A DNA stretch of 64,000 bases from Pseudomonas sp. Z8(2022) (GTDB lineage Bacteria; Pseudomonadota; Gammaproteobacteria; Pseudomonadales; Pseudomonadaceae), in assembly GCF_025837155.1 (NCBI RefSeq), contig NZ_CP107549.1:310001-374000 (forward strand), in the 5' to 3' direction. Positions 55,845 through 64,000 of the stretch are shown one piece after another. A program made the translations under genes and the position numbers. Each line of letters begins with the position of its first letter. Position 1 is the first letter of the stretch. Below the pieces are notes generated by a model. The model saw nothing but the letters and a program-made list of their open reading frames with translations, did not search any database and was not told where the DNA came from.

Positions 55845-56309
55845 TCAGTCGGCTTCGGCGAAACCGTTCTGTCGCCAGGCCTCGTAAACGGTCACGGCCA
55901 CCGTGTTGGACAGGTTCAGGCTGCGGCAGCCGGCGCGCATCGGCAGGCGTACGCGCTGCTCGGGCGGCAGGGCGTTACGCACTTCTTCGGGCAGGCCACG
56001 GCTTTCCGGTCCGAACAGAAAGGCATCGCCGGGCTGGTAGGCGATCTCGTGGAAGGGCTGCGACCCCTTGGTGGTGAAGGCAAACAGGCGTGGCTGGCCA
56101 AGGGCCTCGAGACAGCTCTGCAAGTCGGGATGGCGCTTGAGCGTGGCGTATTCGTGATAGTCCAGACCGGCGCGGCGCAGGCGCTTGTCGTCCAGTTCGA
56201 AGCCCAGTGGTTCGATCAGGTGCAGCTGGCAACCGCTGTTGGCGCACAGCCTGATAATGTTGCCGGTATTGGGCGGAATTTCCGGTTGAAAGAGGATGAC
56301 GTGGAACAT
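55845..56309 (-). CDS. trmL: tRNA (cytidine(34)-2'-O)-methyltransferase
   Basis: SPOUT methyltransferase of 154 residues that methylates the wobble ribose of tRNA-Leu. Signatures are [20 protein letters not shown] (about 7-26), [10 protein letters not shown] and [19 protein letters not shown], which form the trefoil knot. The ATG at 56309 fits the family start [13 protein letters not shown]. Its start overlaps that of the next, divergent gene. Confidence 0.95.
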   Translation of the reverse strand: MFHVILFQPEIPPNTGNIIRLCANSGCQLHLIEPLGFELDDKRLRRAGLDYHEYATLKRHPDLQSCLEALGQPRLFAFTTKGSQPFHEIAYQPGDAFLFGPESRGLPEEVRNALPPEQRVRLPMRAGCRSLNLSNTVAVTVYEAWRQNGFAEAD

Positions 56310-56751
56310 GCAGCACTCCGAGCACTGGGACGAGCGCCATTCTACGCCGCCAGAAGACCCGCGGCCGCGTTTGCGCTGGCGTTTTATGGCGTCGGTGGTG
56401 CTGATCGCCTTTCTCGCCGGCGTGATGCTGGGACGTCTGTTCGAACCGCCGCGCCTGCATATCGAGGCGGTCGAACCCTGGGAGCAGGGGCTGCAACTCT
56501 GGTTCAACCGTGAGCCCGAGGCGCGGGTCGAGCGGCTCGATGGTGCCCTGGTATATCGCTACGAGGACGTCTACGGCCGGGTGACTGACGGACAGCTCAG
56601 GTTGCCCTTGGGGTTGGTGAACTGGCGACTGCAGCGCGACGGGCGGGATCTGTTGCTGGTGCTGGTGTCGCCCCGCCCGCTGGACGGGGAGTGGCACGCT
56701 GCAAGGGAAGATGGGCGCTGGCGGGCGCGCCTGACGCTACGCCCCGAATAA
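56308..56751 (+). CDS. Hypothetical single-pass membrane protein
   Basis: A 147-residue protein with one membrane helix (about 28-45, [18 protein letters not shown]) and a soluble C-terminal part with [19 protein letters not shown] and [19 protein letters not shown] do not recognise the family. GAGG lies 12 bases before the ATG at 56308; an ATG at 56296 is too close to it. The start overlaps the divergent trmL by two bases. Its last codons run straight into the tandem repeat. Confidence 0.75.
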   Translation: MQHSEHWDERHSTPPEDPRPRLRWRFMASVVLIAFLAGVMLGRLFEPPRLHIEAVEPWEQGLQLWFNREPEARVERLDGALVYRYEDVYGRVTDGQLRLPLGLVNWRLQRDGRDLLLVLVSPRPLDGEWHAAREDGRWRARLTLRPE

Positions 56752-57005
56752 AGAAGGGGATCCCCCGGCCTGCCTGTACCAAGGTCCCCGAAAACGGGTG
56801 GTGCCCTGCGCGCGGAGCGGTGCACGCTGTGACGCGGCTGGCGCGTCGAATTAAAGAGGGGATCCCCCGGCCTGCCTGTACCAAGGTCCCCGAAACGGGT
56901 GGCGCCCTGCTCGTGGAGCTGCGGCGCACGTCGTGACGCGGCTGCCGCGTCGAATAAAGAAGGGGATTCCCCGGCCTGCCTGTACCAAGGCCCCCAAAAA
57001 CTGGA
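56746..57005. repeat. Tandem repeat, about 2.5 copies of a 102-104 bp unit
   Basis: Units begin GAATAAAGAAGGGGATCC at 56746, GAATTAAAGAGGGGATCC at 56848 and GAATAAAGAAGGGGATTC at 56952, so the periods are 102 and 104 bases. The first two units are complete and keep the CCCCGGCCTGCCTGTACC core, a variable ACGGGTGG part and the ending GACGCGGCTG-GCGTC. The third stops being similar after about 54 bases. The first begins on the stop codon of the preceding gene. No reading frame with a ribosome binding site crosses them. Confidence 0.85.
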
Positions 57006-57170
57006 TTGCCTTAGCATATGCAGAGGCTGTGCCAGTTTTATTAACGAGGCGGCAGAGTCCGATTTTTCTGGGCTTGAGGCACTTGGAGGAGGGATGTGAC
57101 GCCATTTGCGGCGTCACGGTGCACCAGTGTGCAGCGTGATGCACCGAAGGCGCACCACGCTGTGTTCCAG

Positions 57171-59549
57171 TCAGCGCGGGAGCAGTCGCAGGGTGCCCTG
57201 GCGGTGCGCTTTCACGTCCGCCTCGCTGAAGTGCTGTGGCTGGTATGTGCCGGTCACGTGGGCGCTGGCCTGATCACCGTAGTGGGCGTCGAACGGCACG
57301 CCGCTCTGACCCACGGGAATGCCACCCAGGGCCTTGTCGGCGTTGCCGAGATCGACCAGACGCCGGGTCGAAGGGCCGTAGACCACGGGCCAGGGCGCCG
57401 GGCCGACCCGGTGCGACAGGTTGTTCGGCATTTCGTGACCGCCTGGCGCGGCCAGCGGACCGACATTGAGCAGCCAGGCCAGAGGCTGCTGCTGGCCAAG
57501 CGGGTGGTTGTGGGTGAGGGTATGGCCGCGGCCCCAGGTCCAGGCTGCCGCGTCATCGCCGAACACGCTGCGCAGGTGCTCCAGGCTGGCGCGCCAGGCC
57601 TCTGCGACTATCTGTGCGCGGCCTTCACGCTGCTCGCTGCCCTGGCGATTCCACCAGGGCGAATCGGCATTGGCGGTCAGGCGTGGCAGTGCGCTGTCGA
57701 TCGCGCGGGTTTGCAACAGGCTGTCGAAGAATGCATCACCCAGCTCGTCGGCCATGGCTTCACGGGCGAGTTGATAGGTCAGCTGATTGAACAGGGCGGC
57801 TGCCACGGAATCGAGCGGGTGATCGCCATTCCACGCGGCGAGCTGTTCCACCAGCGCGCGCTCCTGGTCGTTCGCCGCCGCACTGCGCAGTTCATCCAGT
57901 ATCGGTGCCAGCAGACGAGGGCCATAACCGGTACCAGGGTCGAGCTGCAGTGCCTGGCTGTTCTGCGTATCCCATTTCACAGAGGCATCGCTCAGGTGCC
58001 GGTTCAGGCGCTGGCCGCGGTCCGGCAGGTTGTAGTAACCGGGAATCTCGATACCACTGGCCGGCACCGGCTGGTAGTTGGCCGAGAGGATGTAGCCGCG
58101 CTGCGGATTCTCCTCCTGCGGGTTGGCGCTGAAGGGGTGATAGCCGAGCTTGTCCGCTTCAGCGCTGGCGCCGTCGAGAATGAAGGTCGGGTTGACGCCT
58201 TGCGGGCGCAGCGGCAGTTTGGCCGCGGCCCACCAGCCGATATCGCCGCCGGCGCCGGCCCAGACCACGTTGAGACCGGGGGCTTCGATCTTCTCGGCGG
58301 CCGTGCGGGCCTTGTCCAGGCTGTTGGCGCGGTTGAGCTGGTAGAAGGCATCGAGCATCGGGTTGTCGGTTTCGAGGAAGGCCCACCACATGGCGATCGG
58401 CGTGCTGCCGCTGGTTTCGCCCAGGGCATCGTTGATGATCGGCCCGTGCGGCGAACGGCGCAGGGTGATCTGCACCGGCTCGCCATCCTTGACACGGATG
58501 GTTTCCGTGCGTTGCTTGAGGTCGACCCACTTGCCCTGGTACCAGACCTGATTGGCGTTGTCCGGATTGACCCGCTCAGCGATCAGGTCGAGGTCATCGT
58601 TCTGGAACATGGTCAGGCTCCAGGCGAAGTCGCGGTTGTGGCCGAGCATCGCACTGGGGATCAGTGCATGGTGGTAGCCGTACAGCTCGTAGCCCGGCGC
58701 CTGCAGGTGCGCCTCGTACCAGACCGCCGGTAGCGAGAAGCGAATGTGCGGATCGCCGGCCAGCAGCGGCTTGCCGCTGGCGGTACGGCTGCCGGAAACG
58801 GCCCAGGCGTTGCTGCCTTCGAACTGCGGCAGGCCGGTGCCTGCCAGGGCGTCGTTGCTGAGTTGCGCCAGCGCGGACAGGTCCTGCCAGTCGCTGGCCG
58901 CGAGGGAGGTGCCGACCACGCCCTGCGGGTGCCAGTCGAGGTCGAACAGCTCAAGGTAGTCGGCGCCCAGTTCGTCGCGGATATGGGTCAGCACCGGCTC
59001 GGTGCGCAGGGCAGCGGCAAAGCTGTAGGCCATGTAACCGGCAACGCTGAGGGTGTCGGCTATGGTAAAGGGGCGTGGCTCGATGCCCAGGAGATCGAAC
59101 TCCAGCGGGCGCGGGCGGCTGGCCTGGTACTGGTTGATGCCTTCCAGGTAGTGCTGCAGCGCCTGGGTGGACGGACTGTCGGCATCCAGGCGGGCGGCGT
59201 AGGCGTCGGCATGTCGGGCGAGCTCCAAGGTGCGGAACAGGCGGTCGGTGGGCAGCAGTTTCTCGCCGAGCACTTCGGCCAGTTCACCGCGCGCCAGGCG
59301 CCGCAGCAGTTCCATCTGGAACAGACGGTCCTGGGCGTGGACGAAGCCGAGCGCGCGGTACATATCCGCTTCATTCTCGGCGCGGATATGCGGCACGCCG
59401 CGTTCGTCGTAGTCGACCGCGACCGGTGCCTGCAGGGCACCGAGCAGCAGTTCGCCGTCGCGTTGCGGTTGCTTGTCGTGCAGATACCAGCCAAGGCCGC
59501 CTGCGGTCGCGGCAATCACCAGCGCAAGGGCGGTCAGGGAACGTTTCAT
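57171..59549 (-). CDS. Penicillin acylase-family Ntn hydrolase
   Basis: Periplasmic precursor of 792 residues that should mature by self-cleavage into two chains. A signal peptide (MKRSLTALALVIAATAGG) is followed by the alpha chain and a spacer; the beta chain starts at Ser246 in FEGSNAWAVSG, the nucleophile of the Ntn fold. Further motifs are KPLLAGDPHIRFSLPAVWYE and AMLGHNRDFAWSLTMFQND. Relatives in Pseudomonas (QuiP, HacB and PvdQ) cleave N-acyl-homoserine lactones or the pyoverdine acyl chain; the substrate here is unknown. AAGGA precedes the ATG at 59549. It is divergent from an AraC regulator. Confidence 0.92.
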   Translation of the reverse strand: MKRSLTALALVIAATAGGLGWYLHDKQPQRDGELLLGALQAPVAVDYDERGVPHIRAENEADMYRALGFVHAQDRLFQMELLRRLARGELAEVLGEKLLPTDRLFRTLELARHADAYAARLDADSPSTQALQHYLEGINQYQASRPRPLEFDLLGIEPRPFTIADTLSVAGYMAYSFAAALRTEPVLTHIRDELGADYLELFDLDWHPQGVVGTSLAASDWQDLSALAQLSNDALAGTGLPQFEGSNAWAVSGSRTASGKPLLAGDPHIRFSLPAVWYEAHLQAPGYELYGYHHALIPSAMLGHNRDFAWSLTMFQNDDLDLIAERVNPDNANQVWYQGKWVDLKQRTETIRVKDGEPVQITLRRSPHGPIINDALGETSGSTPIAMWWAFLETDNPMLDAFYQLNRANSLDKARTAAEKIEAPGLNVVWAGAGGDIGWWAAAKLPLRPQGVNPTFILDGASAEADKLGYHPFSANPQEENPQRGYILSANYQPVPASGIEIPGYYNLPDRGQRLNRHLSDASVKWDTQNSQALQLDPGTGYGPRLLAPILDELRSAAANDQERALVEQLAAWNGDHPLDSVAAALFNQLTYQLAREAMADELGDAFFDSLLQTRAIDSALPRLTANADSPWWNRQGSEQREGRAQIVAEAWRASLEHLRSVFGDDAAAWTWGRGHTLTHNHPLGQQQPLAWLLNVGPLAAPGGHEMPNNLSHRVGPAPWPVVYGPSTRRLVDLGNADKALGGIPVGQSGVPFDAHYGDQASAHVTGTYQPQHFSEADVKAHRQGTLRLLPR

Positions 59550-59670
59550 CGAGCGATCCTTATTGTTGTAGGGCCAAGCGTGCAAGCATTTTGCTCAGGC
59601 GCGCAAACCTCGGCATTGACCAAACGCCTCAAGGTTGAAAGTCTATGGTCAATGTTCGACTGGAATCGCC

Positions 59671-60684
59671 ATGGCCGATAGCGAATTCGTTGCCCTGACC
59701 CACTCCTCGACCCTGCGCCGGCTGCTCTACGAGGCTTTGGCAGCGCTGGGGTTGGATCCGACCGACACCTACCGGCGCGCTTATGCGGGTGTGCCGCTGC
59801 AGGCGCCGCTGCTGGATGCGCGGGAGGAGCACGACAATGCGCCGCGCTTCTGGCAGGCGCTGGAAGGCATCACCGGCGACGCGAATATAGGCCTGCACCT
59901 CGGAGAGGTGATGCAGCCACGGCCAATGGACGTGGTCGGCTACCTGTTGCTGGCGGCGCGCGACCTGCGTCAGGGCCTGCAGGCCTTCGTGCGCTTTCAG
60001 CACATCCTCTCCGGCGGTTTTGCTGCGCGCCTGGAAGAGCAGGGCGACGAAGCGCGCCTGGTGATCGATCTCAACTACCGCGAAGTTGGCTCGTTGCGCC
60101 AGCAGATGGAATGCTTGGCCGTGCTGCTGAGCAAGATGCTGGCGTCGGCCGCCGGCGGTGAACTGCCATTGCTGGGCGTCGAATTTCGCCACCGGGCGCC
60201 ACGCAGGCTGGCCGAGCATCGGCGCCTGCTCGGCGTCGAGCCACGCTTCTCGCAACCGCATGACGTGCTGATTTTGCCGCGTGCGCTGCTCTCGCGGCCC
60301 TCGCGCAGCGCCAGCCCGCGCCTTTTCGAGGTGCTCAGCGAGGAAGCCGAGAAGCAACTGGCGGAGTTGGTGGAGAACCAGTTGCTGGTGCGGGTGCGCT
60401 ACTGGCTGGAGGTCAACCTGGGCATTTCGACCTGTAGCCTGGAGGCCTGCGCGCTGGCGTTGGGCAGTAATCGCAGCGCCCTGCAGCGGGCGTTGAGCGA
60501 GCAGGGCAGCAGCTTTCGCACCCTGCACGATGAAGTGCGCCGTTTGCGGGCACTGCGCCTGCTCGACCAGGGCCTTGGTGTGCGCGAAGTGGCCCGGGCC
60601 TGCGGATTCGCCGAGCTGTCGCCGTTCTATCGTGCTTTCCGCCGGTGGCAGGGCAGTACCCCGAGGCAGTTGCTCAGCGGCTGA
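59671..60684 (+). CDS. AraC-family transcriptional regulator (OruR-like)
   Basis: A 337-residue regulator. The N-terminal ligand domain (about 20-200) is of the Arabinose_bd type found in OruR, with [19 protein letters not shown]. The C-terminal double helix-turn-helix (about 240-335) includes [20 protein letters not shown] and the end [20 protein letters not shown]. The ATG at 59671 gives [13 protein letters not shown]; longer in-frame starts lack a good ribosome binding site. It likely controls the divergent acylase gene (inference). It overlaps the convergent chemoreceptor gene by eleven bases. Confidence 0.9.
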   Translation: MADSEFVALTHSSTLRRLLYEALAALGLDPTDTYRRAYAGVPLQAPLLDAREEHDNAPRFWQALEGITGDANIGLHLGEVMQPRPMDVVGYLLLAARDLRQGLQAFVRFQHILSGGFAARLEEQGDEARLVIDLNYREVGSLRQQMECLAVLLSKMLASAAGGELPLLGVEFRHRAPRRLAEHRRLLGVEPRFSQPHDVLILPRALLSRPSRSASPRLFEVLSEEAEKQLAELVENQLLVRVRYWLEVNLGISTCSLEACALALGSNRSALQRALSEQGSSFRTLHDEVRRLRALRLLDQGLGVREVARACGFAELSPFYRAFRRWQGSTPRQLLSG

Positions 60685-62176
60685 CCTCGAAGCGCTGGCT
60701 GATCTGTCCCAGTCGTTCAGAGGCTGCGGCCAGGCGCTGGCTCTGCTCGGCCAGTCCGTCGGCATCGGCGGCATTGCGCTGGGCGATCGACTGCAGGCTG
60801 TCGAGGTTCTGCGTCACCTCACCGGTCACCATGGCCTGCTCCTGGGTCGCCGCGGCGATCAACTGGTTCATCTGGCTGATCGCCGCGATGGTGCTGGCCA
60901 TCTCGTGCAGCTGCCCGGCAACGCTATCGCTGGCGGCGACGCAGCGTTGCACGCCGTCCTGGCTCAGCTGCATGGCATCGGTTGCACTGCGGCTGCTGGT
61001 CTGCAGGCGGGCGATGATCTGCTGGATCTCGGCGGTGGAGTGCGCGGTCTTCTGCGCCAGGTTGCGCACCTCGTCGGCGACCACGGCGAAGCCGCGACCC
61101 TGCTCGCCGGCACGCGCCGCCTCGATGGCGGCGTTGAGCGCCAGCAGATTGGTCTGCTCGGCGATGGCGCGGATCACGTCGAGCACGGTGCCGATCTGCT
61201 GAGATTGTTCGGCCAGCGACTGCACTTCGCGGTCGGTGCCTTCGATGTTGCTCGCCAGGCTGGCGATCTCCTGGCGGATGCGGCTCACCGCGGTGCTGCT
61301 ATCGTCGGCCTGGCGGGTGGCGCTGCGCGCCGATTGCGCGGCCTGGTCCGCGTGGGCGGCGACATCCTCGATGGCCTGGCCCATGCGCCGCATCGCATCG
61401 CTCATGTGGGTCACTTCGTACTGCTGGCGCTGGGCGCCGTCGCGCAGCTCGGCGGTTGCATCGGACAGGTTGCGGCCCAACTGGTCGAGTTCGATGCTGT
61501 CCGCGACGCCGTGGCCAATCAGTTCTTCGAGCTGGTCGAGGAAATGGTTGAAGCGCTGCACCACCTTGCCCTGCTCGGGGCTGCGATAGCGCAGGTCGAC
61601 GCTGTTCTCCTGGCGGGTGAGAAACTCCGTCGTCTCGCGTAGGGCAACGCCCTCGCGGGCCTCGGCGAAGGTCTGCCGGGCCAGGTAGATGAGGATGGCG
61701 CTCTCCAGCACCACGTAAAAGGCATGCAGGAAGATCGTCGGCCAGCTGCCCTCGCTCACCACCATCACCACGGCGCCCTGCTGTTGCAGGGCGAAGAAGC
61801 TCAGGTGGTGTGCGGCGATCACCCCGGCTGCCACCGCGATCGGCAGCCAGTCGCGGTAGTACACCAGAAACGCCAGCAGCACGAAGATGCCGAAGTGCAT
61901 CTCGGCCAGGCCATCGCTCTGGTTGATGTGCAGGGCCGACATGACCATGAAGGCGGCGCCGATGCAGCAGCGCAGCAGCCGGCTGCCGGGTATCAGGTGC
62001 AGCAACAGGCTCATGCAGACCACCGTGCTGCCGCCCACCACCAGCGCCTGTGCCCAGGTGTCATGCCAGGCCGCCAGACCGAGGGCGTAGAAAAACATCA
62101 GCCACAGTACGCCGAGCATGATGCGGTCGGCCTTGTGGTAGTGGGCGTGCAGAGGATTGTTCGAGGTAACGTGCAT
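60674..62176 (-). CDS. Methyl-accepting chemotaxis protein with a six-helix membrane domain
   Basis: A 500-residue chemoreceptor. About six hydrophobic helices fill residues 20-190, with only short loops outside, so there is no periplasmic ligand domain. The cytoplasmic signalling part has a conserved hairpin tip: [20 protein letters not shown] and [24 protein letters not shown] domain is not evident. No C-terminal NWETF-like pentapeptide is seen. It probably senses a hydrophobic or membrane-related signal; the ligand is unknown. The ATG at 62176 is chosen over an upstream extension. Confidence 0.88.
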   Translation of the reverse strand: MHVTSNNPLHAHYHKADRIMLGVLWLMFFYALGLAAWHDTWAQALVVGGSTVVCMSLLLHLIPGSRLLRCCIGAAFMVMSALHINQSDGLAEMHFGIFVLLAFLVYYRDWLPIAVAAGVIAAHHLSFFALQQQGAVVMVVSEGSWPTIFLHAFYVVLESAILIYLARQTFAEAREGVALRETTEFLTRQENSVDLRYRSPEQGKVVQRFNHFLDQLEELIGHGVADSIELDQLGRNLSDATAELRDGAQRQQYEVTHMSDAMRRMGQAIEDVAAHADQAAQSARSATRQADDSSTAVSRIRQEIASLASNIEGTDREVQSLAEQSQQIGTVLDVIRAIAEQTNLLALNAAIEAARAGEQGRGFAVVADEVRNLAQKTAHSTAEIQQIIARLQTSSRSATDAMQLSQDGVQRCVAASDSVAGQLHEMASTIAAISQMNQLIAAATQEQAMVTGEVTQNLDSLQSIAQRNAADADGLAEQSQRLAAASERLGQISQRFEVSR

Positions 62177-62243
62177 GGTGGTGCCTGAATCGTACGCGGG
62201 AGCTGAGCGTACGCGTGCTGGGTGAATCGGAAATTGCGCGGGG

Positions 62244-62825
62244 TCAATCAACTGTTTCTGCCGACCAGTCGCAGAAGCAACCCACCGCGGCGGTATTGCT
62301 GGCATTGACCGCGCGGCCTGCCGCCAGCGCTTCAAGTATCGGCTCGATGAAGCTGTTGCTTGAGGTGCAGGTCAGCCCTTCGCTGTAGGGGCCGAAATAG
62401 GCAAGCTCGCCCTGCTGATCCCAGATGGCCACGGCCGGACTGGCCGGTAGCTCGGCGCTGCCGGGCAGGGTCTCGAGTGGCTGCAGGGCGCGCAGCTCGG
62501 CCGGCAGTTCGCCGCGGCTGCCGGGCTTTTGCAGCACATGAAACTGCACGCCCAGCGGTGCGTAATGGGCGATCAGCTCGGCGAGGTGTTGCTGGTTGCC
62601 CACGTTGCACGGGCAGGCCGGGTCCCAGAAATGCACCAGGCGGATCGGGCCTGGCCCGGCCAGATCGGCCGGCAGCTGCAGTCCGGTGCCGGAAAATACC
62701 GCCGCGCGCTCGTCGAAGGGCCGCAGATAGCGCGTCTCGAACCACCAGAACGCCAGCAGCATGCCGCCCAGCCAGATAACGGCGAGCAGGCTGGCTAGCA
62801 GGATTTTGAGCGAGGGGCGCGGCAT
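62244..62825 (-). CDS. Thioredoxin-like membrane-anchored protein (DUF6436-like)
   Basis: A 193-residue protein with one N-terminal helix (about 8-28) and a periplasmic thioredoxin-like domain. At the active-site place it reads [17 protein letters not shown], a CPC rather than a CxxC motif. A second cysteine-rich end, VGCFCDW, lies near the C-terminus. The central [20 protein letters not shown] matches the cis-proline region. It may take part in disulfide or metal handling, but the substrate is unknown. Confidence 0.8.
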   Translation of the reverse strand: MPRPSLKILLASLLAVIWLGGMLLAFWWFETRYLRPFDERAAVFSGTGLQLPADLAGPGPIRLVHFWDPACPCNVGNQQHLAELIAHYAPLGVQFHVLQKPGSRGELPAELRALQPLETLPGSAELPASPAVAIWDQQGELAYFGPYSEGLTCTSSNSFIEPILEALAAGRAVNASNTAAVGCFCDWSAETVD

Positions 62826-62947
62826 GTGACACGGACCGGAGAAAAGGGTGCGTAGCTTGCCATGATGCGCCGGGCAGCTGAATATCGGTTGATCGAGAAC
62901 GTCGTTGCCCCGCGCCGGTGCGCCGCACAGCTACCCACGGAAAGCCC

Positions 62948-63889
62948 ATGTCAGAGCCATTTCACCCCGATAGACTGCGTCCGTTACTGCGCCCCTTGGC
63001 CGCAGCGCGGCTGGATCTGCCGGCGCTGCAGGCCTATCGCAGCTTCTATGGCCTGGATCTGGCGGCGCGTTTTGTCGGGCTGGACAACCGCCTGGGCAGT
63101 TTCAATGCCGCCGGATACCAGATTGCCGCGCAGCTGTGGGCGCCGGCCGAGCCGCAGGGCACCCTGCTGCTGCTGCACGGCTATTACGACCATATGGGCC
63201 TGTACCGGCACGTGGTCGAGTGGGCATTGAGCATGAACTTCGCCGTGCTGGCCTGCGACCTGCCGGGGCATGGCCTGTCCAGCGGGGCGCGCGCCAGCAT
63301 CAGTGATTTCGCCGAGTATCAGCAGGTGCTCGCCGGCCTGTTCGAGCAGGCCAGCGAACTCGGACTTCCCCAGCCCTGGCATCTCTGTGGGCAGAGCACC
63401 GGCGGGGCGATCCTGCTGGATTATCTGCTCACCGATGGCCAGCGCCCCGAGCTGGGGCAGAGCATCCTGCTGGCGCCGCTGGTGCGGCCACGCGCCTGGG
63501 GCTGGTCGAAGCTCAGCTACCGCCTGCTAAGCCCTTTCGTCCGCGAGATCCCGCGGCGCTTCAGTGAAAACTCCAGCGACGCCACCTTCATCGACTTCGT
63601 GCACAACCTCGACCCGCTGCAGCCTCGCAGCCTGCCGACGGCCTGGGTCGGTGCGCTGGCTCAGTGGGTACCGAAAATCGAGGCGGCCGGACGCAGCGGG
63701 CACAGCCCGCTGATCATTCAGGGCGAGGCGGACATGACGGTGGATTGGCGCTACAACCTCGAAGTGCTGCAGGACAAGTTCCGTCAGCCGGAGATCCTGC
63801 GCCTGGCCGAGGCCCGTCATCATCTGGCCAACGAGAACGAGGCGCTGCGACGCAGCTACTTCGACTTCCTGCGCGAGCGGCTGGCTTAG
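62948..63889 (+). CDS. Alpha/beta hydrolase, serine aminopeptidase/lysophospholipase-like
   Basis: A 313-residue cytoplasmic hydrolase. The oxyanion-hole region is LLLLHGYYDHMGLYRHVVEW; the nucleophile is in HLCGQSTGGAILL (GxSxG), the acid is likely in IIQGEADMTVDWRYN and the histidine in AEARHHLANEN. The family (Hydrolase_4, Pfam group of monoglyceride lipases) acts on lipids or esters; the substrate is unknown. AAAGCCC before the ATG at 62948 is a weak site. It overlaps the end of the convergent partial gene by four bases. Confidence 0.88.
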   Translation: MSEPFHPDRLRPLLRPLAAARLDLPALQAYRSFYGLDLAARFVGLDNRLGSFNAAGYQIAAQLWAPAEPQGTLLLLHGYYDHMGLYRHVVEWALSMNFAVLACDLPGHGLSSGARASISDFAEYQQVLAGLFEQASELGLPQPWHLCGQSTGGAILLDYLLTDGQRPELGQSILLAPLVRPRAWGWSKLSYRLLSPFVREIPRRFSENSSDATFIDFVHNLDPLQPRSLPTAWVGALAQWVPKIEAAGRSGHSPLIIQGEADMTVDWRYNLEVLQDKFRQPEILRLAEARHHLANENEALRRSYFDFLRERLA

Positions 63890-64000
63890 ATTCCCTGCGC
63901 CGCCGGCTCCAGCTCGTTGCTGCTCATGCCCACTGCCAGGCCGGCCCGCAGCGACCGCAGGGCGGCCTGGTAATAGGCCTTGCCGGCGTCGGACTGGGCG
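63886..64000 (-). CDS. Hypothetical protein, 5' part outside the window
   Basis: A minus-strand frame of 37 codons enters from the right edge and ends in TAA at 63886-63888. The C-terminal sequence is AQSDAGKAYYQAALRSLR, then AGLAVGMSSNELEPAAQGI. High codon GC and the short overlap with the hydrolase gene support a real coding end. Too little is visible for a family call. Confidence 0.6.
   Translation of the reverse strand, partial: AQSDAGKAYYQAALRSLRAGLAVGMSSNELEPAAQGI

Noticed and set aside
56571..57144. Minus-strand frames across the tandem repeat with a repeated GDLGTGRPGDPL peptide
   Set aside because: The repeated peptide simply follows the repeated DNA; the frames differ between copies and have no start signals.

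Overview
The window is 64 kb of high-GC gamma-proteobacterial chromosome. Gene content, codon use and gene order point to a Pseudomonas of the non-fluorescent side of the genus (P. mendocina / P. oleovorans / P. alcaligenes type). Several blocks match the order I remember from P. aeruginosa: sbp-cysT-cysW; a PAS-GGDEF-EAL protein next to desA, a GGDEF protein and oprE; dctB-dctD plus dctP-dctQ-dctM next to rml genes and a tRNA-Thr; and a long run from an amino-acid ABC transporter through mutY, hisB-hisH-hisA-hisF, ctpA, gpmI and secB to trmL. The species is an inference; I could not run any search.

Layout. 1-0.76 kb holds a truncated, lower-GC gene of unknown function on the minus strand, followed by about 520 bp without genes that carries two perfect DnaA-box 9-mers. 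1.3-11.9 kb is a sulfur block: the chromate exporter ChrA, a GNAT acetyltransferase, the peroxiredoxin LsfA, the sulfonate operon ssuE-A-D-C-B-F, then the sulfate transporter genes sbp-cysT-cysW. The ATPase gene cysA is missing from its expected place after cysW. 12-18.5 kb carries two c-di-GMP genes around a membrane fatty-acid desaturase, then the porin oprE with a possible leader peptide upstream. 18.5-23.6 kb is a set of small envelope genes, an orphan GspE-type ATPase, an Lrp regulator and a DUF502 membrane protein.

23.7-30.2 kb encodes C4-dicarboxylate uptake: the TRAP transporter dctP-dctQ-dctM and its two-component regulators dctB-dctD, with a near-perfect sigma-54 promoter upstream of dctP. 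30.3-33.7 kb is dTDP-L-rhamnose synthesis in the order rmlB-A-C-D, followed by tRNA-Thr. 34.2-38.4 kb has a methyltransferase and a polar amino-acid ABC transporter, then tRNA-Phe. 38.9-43.6 kb runs yggX-mutY-asmA and an L-2-hydroxyglutarate-oxidase-like flavoprotein. 43.7-47.4 kb has a small heat-shock protein and hisB-hisH-(DUF2164)-hisA-hisF.

47.6-50.0 kb holds three tandem paralogues of a periplasmic solute-binding protein with no permease or ATPase beside them. 50.2-56.8 kb has ctpA, an EnvC-like amidase activator, gpmI, a cysteine-less rhodanese, grxC, secB and trmL. At 56.75-57.0 kb there are about 2.5 copies of a 102-104 bp tandem repeat. 57.2-64 kb has a penicillin/homoserine-lactone-acylase-type Ntn hydrolase divergent from an AraC regulator, a chemoreceptor with six membrane helices, a thioredoxin-like lipid-anchored or membrane-anchored protein and an alpha/beta hydrolase. 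Several intergenic gaps carry palindromic, REP/MITE-like repeats.

Most of the window is ordinary core genome. The less usual items are the partial gene at the left edge, the apparent loss of cysA just after an intact ribosome binding site, the triplicated binding proteins, the 102-bp tandem repeat, the putative leader ORF before oprE and the orphan GspE. I did not find a clear complete novel multi-gene system, a CRISPR array, a prophage or a transposase.
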